Program-made: the position numbers and the translations under genes
Notes under the pieces: generated by a model
What the model was told of the DNA's origin: nothing
Database searches by the model: none
Seen by the model: the letters and a program-made list of their open reading frames with translations, nothing else
NCBI GenBank assembly: GCA_026545765.1
Contig: JAIFAC010000130.1
Span: 106,107-170,106, forward strand
Direction of reading: 5' to 3'
From: Plantago major
Taxonomy: Eukaryota; Streptophyta; Magnoliopsida; Lamiales; Plantaginaceae
Length of the DNA: 64,000 nucleotides
In this document: positions 37,263 through 46,769 of the stretch, piece after piece
Position numbering within the stretch: the first letter of the stretch is position 1
Layout: each line of letters begins with the position of its first letter

Positions 37263-38440
37263 TTGGGAGAAATCGACCAGGATGCACTATTTTAGGCTGT
37301 ACACAGAGTTCTAGAAGTCCTATTCAAGCTCATAACCTATCGATGGAAAGCTTATTGAAAATGCTAAAAATTTTCTGTGTATCACTTTCCGAGAAAACGA
37401 AGTATAGAGGTCCGAAATCAGTCCGGAAAGTGAAACAGCTAACACTGGGCTGACAGCTTTTTCCAGTCTGCCAGCCCTCAAATTCGCCTTTTTAACCATT
37501 CTTTCTGACCAAGTACATCCAGAGCCTTCCCCTTACTTTATAAATAAGACCCTTGGGGTCTCAGAATCCATCATCTCCTCCAAAAATAGCTGGCCGTCAG
37601 GCAACCTGTCCTCGGGGAAGTGAAACCCTAAAAGCAGCTCTCTTGAGAGAGAACCAGTCCTCGGGGAAGTGAAACCCCTACCCTACTGTAGCACATGATT
37701 GACATCTACACGGACAAGGATCGAAGAACTACTTTAGAAGGAGGAAACCCTAGCAATTGCACGAAGACATCAAAGACTAAGCTTTTCTTTTCAGTTTCTT
37801 CTTTTCAGATTCAATTTCTTCTTCTTTTGGGGATTTCGATTTCTTCTTTTTCTATTCTAGGGGTTTTCTATTCCAGCATATTGTAGAATACTATGAGTAG
37901 CTAACTTTCTTTTGTAAAAGAGAACCGCCGAAACTCTGCTGTGCTACTTCTTTATATGCCGTGTTATATTAATGGAATTGTTCATAGACGTAATTCGTGG
38001 TTATACAACTCTATACATCCTTCGTGGTGTGATGTTCTGCTAAGTCACACACAGTAGTTTCATTGAACTGAGTAGGGGTACTTGTGCCGAGTGTGCCTTG
38101 GCACCATAGTATTATGCCCTGCTGTCGTTAGAGGTAATCGTATAGGATATTAACTAGGAAGTTGGAGTATAGCAAGAGGGAGGTCAGATCCTTTATATCA
38201 TCGCCATCTTCGATTTCATCACTAGATTGGGGTTTAATTGTGATCCAATCTTCTGTTTACATACAATCTGTTTACTTTAATCTGTTTGCTGTCTGCACGT
38301 GAAATCAAATCGTTACTTGTTTGTTCCTATGCTAAGTGTCCATGGAGAACGACATTCCGAGTTAACTTACAACTATTGTTGTGTGTTTGTGAGCTATGGT
38401 AAATATAAATTTAATTTTGATTGCAATCGAGGATTATAGT
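37263..38440 (+). repeat. LTR-like fragment, Athila/Tat type
   Basis: No coding capacity. It has a TATA box (tttataaata, 37537-37546) followed by leader-like DNA with a 22-bp direct repeat 49 bp apart (37608-37629 and 37657-37678, core tcctcggggaagtgaaac). Further on are the words actatgagtagctaac and ggagaacgac that recur in Athila-type LTRs such as 46770-48195. No PBS follows. It fills the gap between Sirevirus B and a third-ORF scrap. Confidence 0.45.
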
Positions 38441-38514
38441 ACTACAACGCTTTCAAATCCTTATGCACATCAACATGGTTACTTTCAAAGAACCAAAGGA
38501 TGCGTTGATTCTTC

Positions 38515-38617
38515 GTAAACCTCATTACTTTCCAAGAATGGGTCAAAGTCTAAACTATCTGCTTCTTCAGCAGATATTGGCTGGGACGCATCAACTCTTG
38601 GCATCAAGAGTGGTATC
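38515..38617 (-). pseudogene. Scrap of a Sirevirus third ORF
   Basis: Matches 33165-33285 of copy B (tttccaagaatgggtcaaag, then gctgggacgcatcaac and atcaagagtggtatc). It is cut on the right by the Athila-like LTR at 38618. It lies just N-terminal to the point where copy A breaks at 27516, which is why I place it in copy A. Confidence 0.7.
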
Positions 38618-40001
38618 TGATGTGTCAAATCAAAGTTCTAAATTTATTTAAAGCCAAGAGTTAATCCTCAACACTACAAAAATCTGTAGTGTAGTGGAGT
38701 TGACCCCGAGGTCGGTCTCGAATGACTTAACTAGGCTGAGTCTTGTTTACAAATAAAAGTAACAATATGAAAAGCAGTAAATGTTTGTTTGCTTCGGTAG
38801 CGAGATGATATACTAAAGTAAATAACTACTTGCAATGCCAGAAACCGATTCGACAGTAACGAGATTAAAATATGAATGGGGAAAATTATGGAGTGGTAAT
38901 GTCAACAAGCTAGCTAAGGTGATATATGTGATTCATGTGATTGACTATGCAAGTTGTCATGCATATGAGTTCAAAAATCTAATAGCACTAGTGAAAGCCT
39001 CAGCCACTAGACTACAATTTATTTGACTAACCTATTATCACCGCTTGCAACTAATCGTTAAATCAAGCAAGACGAAGATATTTTGTATTGATTACATACT
39101 TAATCTAATGGATTTTGTCTAGCGGATTATCAAACGTGATAGGTGAATAGTAATTAATCTAAAAAGCACAAGTAGTCAATTCATGCACTTCAATCACATA
39201 AACCCTAGCTAGCATGCATTCAATCACCACCACCCCATAATAGGGGTGTTTAGCTACTCTTGACAAGCGAAAGCACAATCACACTAGCAATAAACATAAT
39301 CTCAAGCACAAAATAAAGATTCGAGAGGATTGATACAATTTTACCCTTCGTTGTCACAAACCCTAGGTAGAAATTGAAGAACGAAAACGAATCGATGCCA
39401 TGGCTGTGTAGATAATCTCCCAATCAATGTTAATCTTCGAATTACAAGGGAAAACGGTTCAATTACCTCGAAATCGGGTAATTTCCTTGAAAACTAGGTA
39501 TAGCTATAGAGCAATGTATTGTTCTTCACAATAGAATGAATATCAAAAATAATTATGTCTTGTTCTAAGTAATAGAAAGGAGAAAAACTAGGTCTGGGCG
39601 AATTAGGAGACAAATCGCAAAAAAGACGGCAAAAAGAAAACTGGCGTCGCCAGTTTGGTTACAGAAAACCACTGGCGTACGCCAGTTTGATAACTGGCAT
39701 CGCCAGTTCTCCTGGAAATTACTGTTTTGCCCTTCGACGCCTTTTGACTCCAATTCTTGATATTTTGGCCTTCCCACTCCACTTCTAGCATCCATACGAG
39801 GCATTAGAACTCCAAATCTTGTAGATGCATATAAAATATGCCATTTTGCCTTCAATTAGCGTGGTATAGCCAAATATCTACAAAACACACAAAGAACAAA
39901 ACAAGTAAAAATATTCTTAGAAAACCAAATAAAACTATACTCAAGGATGACAAAAAGACGGTAAAAAAGACCAAATGAGACGGTACGAAACCGACTCATC
40001 A
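38618..40001 (-). repeat. 3' LTR of the minus-strand Athila-like element
   Basis: 1384 bp, minus strand from TGATGAGTCGG to GACACATCA. The plus-strand LTR at 46770-48195 belongs to the same family in the opposite orientation. A TATA-like word (minus TTTTATATGC) lies near 39831. Confidence 0.88.
39638..39708. repeat. Three short palindromes (ACTGGCG/CGCCAGT) in the LTR
   Basis: 39638-39656 (AAACTGGCG-t-CGCCAGTTT), 39671-39686 (ACTGGCGTACGCCAGT, fully self-complementary) and 39692-39708 (AACTGGC-atc-GCCAGTT). They sit about 120-190 bp downstream of the TATA-like word, in the transcribed part of the LTR. Confidence 0.9.
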
Positions 40002-40014
40002 AACTCCCCAAACC
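40002..40014 (-). other. Polypurine tract of the minus-strand Athila-like element
   Basis: The minus strand reads GGTTTGGGGAGTT before the LTR, preceded by GCTTGAGGACAAGCA, a hallmark at the 3' end of Athila/Tat elements. Confidence 0.8.
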
Positions 40015-41662
40015 GAACCCTTGCTTGTCCTCAAGCAACAGACTCTCTAAAAAACCTAGAGAAAACAAAAAACACATAGACACAAAATAAAGTCTAGCTC
40101 CCAAACTACCGAGTCTACCATTGCAAGTAACAAGCCCAAGAAATGCAGAAGCTTTCACATCACACTGACATTCACAGGATAACATGCACAAGTTCAAAAA
40201 GTTCGTTTCCAAAGTAAATAGATCTTAAGTCTAAAATGCAAATTCCTCACAAGTGGATCATATGCATCTATTCTCTCACACTCGAAGTGTCCATTAGGCA
40301 ATCACCAAGAATATAAAGAGGTAAGGAAGGTGACTTGCGCCACAAAGATGCCTCAAATACCTCATGCAATGTACTCAATCGCTAAGTCAAGGGACTTTTT
40401 CATAGCTCAGAATAATCAAAGAGACTCATAAAAGGCAATCGCTCTCTTTCTTCAATATATATTTTTTTCATTTTTTGCATACTCTTTTTGCGCCTTATAT
40501 TTGACCCATATGCTTATATAATTTTTCTGTCTCAATTTTTTGGTAGTGTCTGTTTTACCAAAAGTCCGCACTTTTGTGCATGATGGTTTGGTGTACACGC
40601 CATCAACCCTCACGGGCATATAGCTTTTAAGGGCCACCAGATATAGGTAGTATCCAAACGTGCCCAACACGACTAACGGTGGTAACTAGTACCATAGATC
40701 CACTCCGAGACTTATTTTATTTTTTTTTTTTTTGAGAGAACAAAAAACTTGAACACTGTCTTTATCAATACAAGTAGGGCACATAAACCTCCTCCCCAAA
40801 CCTGAAATTGGAAGAGGTTTGGCATAAGCAAATAAGAATGTAAAACATGTCGTTCGTCATGCTTAACTTACACAGAGTACACATGAGAATGATGAGGCGC
40901 TAACAAGGGAGTCTGCACTTTCCAAATTAAATCACACAGGCGCCGGTACAATATTTTTTCATGGGCTACGGTTTACTCACAGGCTTTTCGACTACAGAAT
41001 TAGAACAAACTTTCTATTTATAACATAAACGAACTTAAACATACAAACTGCTAATAGTCAAGGGTCAATCAAAGCAAAAGCATTAAACAGGTTTAGTACA
41101 TGCAATAGACGCTCAACTTGGGAGACAGACTTAGACTCAATATATTGAAGAAGAAATACAAGATAAAGTACGAAATACAGAGAAAGAAACACATCTGAAA
41201 ACATACAAGTAAGAAGCCTAAGGTAGATCAAAACTCGAAATACCCCTCGCCAAACCTGAACTCGTGTTTCGCCTACAAACGAAAGTGAAAAGAGAAAAAG
41301 TAGAGAGTTGATAAGATAGAGGCTTCCCTGATTGAAGGTTTCCAAGATGCGGAGAAGTACTACCCGAAAAACTAGTGTGGATTACTGGAATGGGCATCGT
41401 CATCCATCTCCATTGCCTACGGCTTTCTTCTTCGCCTTGCTTCAGGATCCGATCGCTACGACAACACGCATTTGAAACAATGACTTTCCAGTTAACATCG
41501 CGTGGGTGTGATCTGTTGCAAGTACTACAATTCCAGCTCGTTGGCAGAGGGAGGTGATGAGAAAAGGGTATACTAGCTGTCCCCAGGGGCGAGAATGCGA
41601 GTGCTCGAATTGTGCGACAATTACATTCCCGAGAATGATATGGCGTCCCGCCATGCTGGCAC
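40015..41662 (-). other. 3' non-coding region of the minus-strand Athila-like element
   Basis: About 1.6 kb without a recognisable gene; frames such as 41058-41345 lack motifs. It aligns in parts with 53516-53654 (gaaaccttcaatcagggaagcc) and with 54990-55130 (gtgcggac near aaaacagacac), so it is a shared 3' UTR. Single-base runs (for example T at 40715-40732) are present. Confidence 0.6.
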
Positions 41663-42211
41663 TTAGCGTTGGGCCATAGACTGTTCTAACGAAAGTAACA
41701 TGTCCCTCAAGGCGTATGAATGAGAGAGCCAATTGTAGAAGATGTGGAGGTGCGTGTCTGCAATTCTGGGTGTGTCTCTCTTTCGCTCGTCGGTGTTAGG
41801 AACTACGAAGAATCTGTTGATAGCACGTGGCGAGAACTCGACGTAACCCCTGCGAATGGGCACCCAAGGAGTAAGAGACGTTTCTTCGATCTTCCTATCG
41901 TCATAGTTAGCATAGAACTCCAAGACAATCTCCCGATCGTAGAATCCGGGATTGTCAGCTAATTTGAGCTATCCTCTAGTTTCGAGCATGTTCTTCAATG
42001 GGGATATATACTCCAAGTATTCTTCTGCTTCATCACCCGCAGACCTCAAATCCACTCCTTTGTCCAGGATGAAACCCCTATGAGCATTCTTCTGCTTGTA
42101 TGTCAAGCTTCTCATAGTAACAAGGTGAGGGCCAAATTCTGCTGGGGGTGGGTGGTCCACCCGTTCCCAAGCGTTATTCCTTGATGGTTCTTCCGCGCTT
42201 CCGGAAGGCAT
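41663..42211 (-). pseudogene. Athila-like envelope-like ORF
   Basis: One frame from ATG at 42211 to 41663 (about 182 codons) broken by a single in-frame stop near 41969. Start MPSGSAEEPS; key motifs EYLEYISPLKN, LEFYANYDD at about residue 96, RRGYVEFSPRAINRFF and a His/Tyr/Trp-rich end (HIFYNWLSHSYALRDML). The FYAN...G-x-V-x-F-S...IN pattern resembles the 'putative plant transposon protein' domain found in envelope-like ORFs of plant LTR elements. It lies downstream of the pol position, as env-like ORFs of Athila do. No signal peptide is evident. Function unknown. Confidence 0.68.
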
Positions 42212-42420
42212 GAGTAACTGAAATAGACAACAACAGAGGAGATGCAGCAGAGAGTATGAGTGTTAGTGGACAATGGCAAAGGTAACAAAAATCTCAAGGC
42301 TTTGTGGAAGAATGAAGAAGAACGGTGGAATTGGGGTGGGGTTATGTAGAAAGGAAGAGGGAAGTCGAATGGGAAAAGGAGAAGGTGAGACGGAATTAGG
42401 TAGCTGGCGTAAGGGAACCA

Positions 42421-42489
42421 ACTGGTGTACGCCAGTTAGTTTCAAGAAACTAATCAAGGCCGCCAGTTAGTAAACTAGCATCGCCAGTT
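42421..42489. repeat. Palindromes in the leader of the Athila-like envelope-like ORF
   Basis: 42421-42436 (ACTGGTGTACGCCAGT) and 42473-42489 (AACTAGC-atc-GCCAGTT), with half sites at 42403 and 42460. They lie about 210-280 bp before the ATG at 42211. Confidence 0.85.
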
Positions 42490-42685
42490 TTTTTTTTGTT
42501 TTTTATTTTTTTTTTTTTTGACCAATTAAGAAGGAATGGACGTGAATGCAACTACTTTATGAAAGAAAAACGTGAATGCAATGCGAGCTATCTAAAAAGC
42601 AATTAAATCCCGGGTTGCCTCCCGGAAGTGCTTGTTTTAAGTCTCTAGCTTGACTTTCACACTCTAGTTGGCACGATACTGGGTA

Positions 42686-43045
42686 CTAGACTTCCCCTTG
42701 CTCAAATTCCTCTTCCCTTGCACCTACGATTAGATATAAAGGGGTCCAACATATCCCGCAGATAAAATCCTTAAGCAAATAATCCAATGCCTTCACCATG
42801 CCGACCATACCATTCACCTCGTATGTTGCTATGCGTCTAAATACGCTAATAAATGGCCAGCCAAGGAGGATTGTATCGGGTCCTGTCTTCTGATCATCCC
42901 GGACATCCTTCAGAACAACAAAATTGGTGATAATAGTTTCACCATTCAGTTTAACCGCGACACCTTTTGCCAATCCAACTGGTCTTCTATGTGACCCATC
43001 CGCCATTAAGAATCGAAGCCATCTCTTCCAAGCCTCAGAAGCCAC
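42686..43045 (-). pseudogene. Athila-like protease C-terminal half
   Basis: Open for 119 codons. ADGSHRRPVG, VKLNGETIITNFVVL and LLGWPFISVF match the pattern of plant Ty3/gypsy aspartic proteases (ADRS.RRP.G ... FVVL ... LGRPFL). The N-terminal half with the catalytic D-S/T-G is missing, and LGRPFL reads LGWPFI. The frame ends at a stop 25 bp before post-pol sequence, so the pol domains have been lost at or next to this point. Confidence 0.65.
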
Positions 43046-43195
43046 ATCTCTTAAAACAGATCAGATGGGATTGTATTACATGTAGCTCATATATCTAAAG
43101 TCGCAATGAGTTTTGAATTTCCCATCCCAACAACGATGTTAAAGCTTTTCATCGAGAGGATGCTCCTCCACCTTTTCGCTAGCTCTTCTTCCTCG

Positions 43196-44940
43196 CAATT
43201 GAGTTTTATTTCTTGCTGAACCATGATTTTATTCTGGTACCAAGGAATTGACATGTTCCTGAGGTACTTTCTCTATCAAGCATTGATCCAGCATAGTCAG
43301 CATCAGAATAGCCAACTAAACTCAAGCCACTCTCTTTTGGATACCACAATCCAACTTCTATTGTACCTTTAACATACCTTAGAATTTTCATAGCAATGTT
43401 GTACTGTGATTGCATCGATTTGTTTGAAATCTTGCACATACACCAACTGCATAATGAATATCTGGTCTGCTTGTTGTAAGGTAAAGTAGAGACCCCTCCT
43501 GGTTTCCTATACGTGTGTTCTTCAACACTCTTGTCAGATTCAGTATAGGTCATCTTGGTTCCAATGCTCATAGGTATCTTAGCATTCTTTCGTAGGATTT
43601 AGATTAAACTTATTGAGCATGTCTTTTGCATACTTTGGTTGACTAATGAATATTCCATCATTAAGTTGCTTGACTTGCAACCCTAGGAAGTAATTCAATT
43701 CTCCCATAATGCTCATCTCAAATTTACTTTTCATGAGCTCAAAGAAAGTCTTGACAATGTTGTTTGTCCTTAGATCCAAAGATTATGTCATCAACATAAA
43801 CTTGTACTAAGAGTAGTTTCCCATCTTGGTTCAATGTGAAGAAAATTTTATCAACTTCTCCTTTTTTGAATCCACTTCCCAGCAAGTACTTGGCCAATGT
43901 GTCATACCATGCTCTTGGAGCTTGGTTAAGTCCATATAGAGCTCTGTGAAGCTTATAGACCATCTTGCTTTCTAGGGAAACTTCAAAACCAGGTGGTTGC
44001 TCAACATAGACTTCCTCAGCAAGCTCACCATTTAGGAATGCACTCTTGATATCCATTTGGTAAACATTAAAGTCATTATAAGCTGCAAAGGCTAGAAATA
44101 GTCTGATTGCATCCAATCTTGCAACTGGAGCATATGACTCATCAAAATCTATTCCTTCAGTCTGGGTGAATCCCTTGGCAACCAACCTTGCTTTGTTTCT
44201 GGTTATTTCACCAAATTCATTCATCTTGTTTCTGAAAACCCATTTAGTTCCTATGACAGATATTCCATCAATGTAGGAAACTAGTTTCCAGACTTTGTTT
44301 CTCTCAAATTGATCCAACTCTTCTTGCATTGCTAAGATCCAATCATGGTCTCTTAATGCTTCTTCAATGGTCTTTGGTTCAATGTCTGAAATGAAACATC
44401 CATAGAGAGAATTTGCATTTTCAGCAAATTGCTCTCCTAGTTCTTACCCCTTGGTCTAAGGGACCTATCACATCCTTTGCAGGATGATCTCTTATCCATT
44501 TCATGATAAGATACTTGTTCAGTATCTGAGATATCTGGCACTTGTGATGTGCTTGGGATATCTGACACTTGTTCAAGGTCCCCTGGTATCTCGAGACAGA
44601 TTCACAAAGATCTACACCGTCGCCACCTCTTCATGATGAAGGTTCTAAGTGTCTTGATCCATTTCTGGATTTCTCATAGGAAACTCTTCAGCATGTCTTA
44701 AAGTCATCCGTTACTTGCAAAGATAGCTTTCTTTCGACTCATCCTGCAAGTGAATGGCATAATTATGTCCTTGCTGAGATTCTTGTTCAGAATCCTTGAT
44801 CATAAGTTCTTTGAACCTATCTGAGAGTTTTTCATTCATGGGTATTTTCTTGTTTCCTTCATAGAAAACTACATGGACAGATTCTTCAATCTTTTGTGTC
44901 CTTTTGTTATAGGTTCTGTAAGCTTTGCTATTCATTGAAT
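43196..44940 (-). pseudogene. Sirevirus A RNase H, RT and linker
   Basis: RNase H: 43206-43571 (YSDADYAGSMLDRESTSGT, with the catalytic DAD). RT: 43579-44329, with a 196-codon open segment carrying [27 protein letters not shown] and YVDDIIFG. Linker: 44330-44940, including NSKAYRTYNKRT. It starts inside RNase H at 43196, where the Athila-like protease sequence ends. At 43585-43600 the string tttcgtagg replaces the ttttcagaagg of copy D. This segment is the best-preserved RT in the window. Confidence 0.87.
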
Positions 44941-45950
44941 AACCAAAAATATACCTTCATCTGTCTTTGGTTGAAATGTTCTAAGATATTATTTTCCATT
45001 GCTAAGAACACAACATCTGCAACCAAACACCCTTAAATGTTTGATACTAGGGGGTCTACCAATCTATAACTCATAAGGAGTCTTATCATGGTGTTTGTTG
45101 ATCAAACATCTATTTTTAGTGTAGCATGTTGTGTTTACAGCTTCAACCCAATAGATTTCACTTATTTCAGTGTCAGCAAGCATTGTTCTTGCTGCTTCTT
45201 TTAGGGTCCTATTCTTCCTTTCAGCAACACCATTTTGTTGTGGTGTCTCATCAAGATCGCTGATGTTGTATACCTTTGCAAGTACAAAACTCTTTTATGT
45301 ACTGGTTCACAAACTCAGTACCATGGTCTGTTCTGATCACAGATACCTCGTCATTTTTTATGACTTCAAACTTATTCAGCAGGCTTGGTATCTCGACCCT
45401 TGCGTCATATTTCTATTTGAGAAAAACTACACAAGTGAATCTTGAGTAGTCATCTACAACAACTGCATTCATACTTCTTTCCCAAGATAATCGTTATTGA
45501 GGACTCAAAGAGTTCCATATGTAACAGTTGCAGTGGCCTCACACTGGAATGTCTAGTTTTAGGATTCAAAGATGTTTTGGCTTGTTTCCCTAATTGGCAA
45601 GCTGAGCATACACCAATCCAAGAACTAATTCTTTCTTGGCTAGCTTGTTCGTAGTTTTGAAATTCAAGTGATTCATCCGCTTGTGCAATAGCCAATTTTC
45701 TTCAGTGTTGCCAGATTGACTCACCATGAGGCATTCTTCAGTTGTGGCGGATGCCCAGTCAGCAACATAGAGACTTCCTTTCCGCCTTGCAACCAAGACT
45801 ACCTTCTTTGACTCATTGTTAATCAGTTTGTAGAGATTTGATTTGATCTTCACTGAGAACCCCTTGTCTGGAAATTGACTCATGCTAAGAAGATTATATT
45901 TCAATCTCTTCAAATGTAGTACTCTGTTGATTGTGAGGGCTCCCAATTGT
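44941..45950 (-). pseudogene. Sirevirus A integrase and GAG-pre-integrase
   Basis: GAG-pre-integrase 45590-45946: LKYNLLSMSQ, WLLHKRMNHLNF with the HxxxH pair, and a downstream segment GVCSACQLGKQ (45450-45695) with C-x2-C intact, in contrast to copy C. The integrase core follows in shifted frames to about 44950. The zinc-binding residues are complete if the frame change near 45640 is ignored. Confidence 0.78.
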
Positions 45951-46769
45951 AGATCTCCAAATCCTATAGTTGATTAACTTCTCCTCCGCAAATCTAATAT
46001 CCGTCCAAGATCATATACTCAGAGTCGACCAAATTTGCTTTGTCTCCTGTCATGTGCTTCCCACATCAACTATCAAAATGCCACGTTGGATTCTTCTTTA
46101 GAGTGTTCTGCACAATACAGGAAATAAGGAGTTAGGTTGTCATTCCAACAATGGAACAATCTAGATTAAAGTATCTCCCAGTAGGAATCCTTTTTTTAAT
46201 GAGAAGTTTGCTTTTGTCTAGTAGGAACACAAGGAGGTATTCTAGGTAAATGACTAGTATCATTATTATCAAGAACAATTTTCTTTCTACGTGTGTTCCT
46301 GAGTGCTCCTCGTGGTGCTCTCAGATACGTGTCTGGTTGCTGAGTCTGCTTTTCAGCGAACTGAGCTTTCCTATTCAGATTTCTTCTAGCCCTAACATTC
46401 GGATTACTTGTGGGATCTTTCTTCCACTTCTGATGATTGTTGTGAGCAATCCTAGCTTTCATTCATCATTCTTGCTCTAGTTTGTACTCATGAGAAAGTT
46501 GTTTTCCGATGGCTTTGTAGCCAATCCCATTTCGAGCACGAGGTGCCGACTGAGGTCTCCTCTCAGCATCCTTACTAGTCTCTAGGTCATCTTTCTTTCC
46601 AGAAAAAGTAATATTAGAGAATTTTCCAGCTCCAGCAATCTTCCCTTTCTTAGAGACGTAATCGGGTGATTACACTTTTCAAAGGTGGTGTTCCTTTTCG
46701 TAACTTTCCCATCAAATTTCTTTGGGACTTGTTTTTCCTCAAAGGTTTTGTCGCGAATCGCTTTCCTTT
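45951..46769 (-). pseudogene. Sirevirus A gag C-terminus and linker
   Basis: 46196-46462 is open for 88 codons, rich in Arg/Lys/Asn (ARRNLNRKAQF, RAPRGALRNTRRKK), and matches 13990-14110 of copy C. The rest is frame-broken. It is cut at 46769 by the Athila-like LTR, so the capsid and zinc knuckle are missing. Confidence 0.6.

Larger units (their letters stand above)
38618..43195 (-). mobile_element. Athila-like Ty3/gypsy element, internally deleted, minus strand
   Basis: A 3' LTR (38618-40001), polypurine tract, long 3' non-coding region, envelope-like ORF (41663-42211), palindrome-containing leader and a protease remnant (42686-43045). RT, RNase H and integrase are absent: the protease frame ends at a stop and is followed within 40 bp by the post-pol wording ggttgcctcccgg (minus CCGGGAGGCAACCCGGG), which in Athila elements comes after integrase. 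It is therefore a pol-deleted derivative. Its 5' part is missing; copy A sequence resumes at 43196. Confidence 0.78.
21879..46769 (-). mobile_element. Sirevirus copy A, interrupted by nested elements
   Basis: I infer one element from collinear pieces on the minus strand: 3' LTR and third-ORF C-terminal part (21879-27516), a third-ORF scrap that lies just upstream of that break in the B copy (38515-38617), and RNase H, RT, integrase and gag in order (43196-46769). The gaps are filled by Sirevirus B, a gypsy-like LTR fragment and an inverted Athila-like element. The spacer, the third-ORF start and the RNase H end are missing, and the 5' end is cut by the plus-strand Athila-like element at 46770. 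That the pieces are one element rather than several is inference from order and orientation. Confidence 0.5.
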
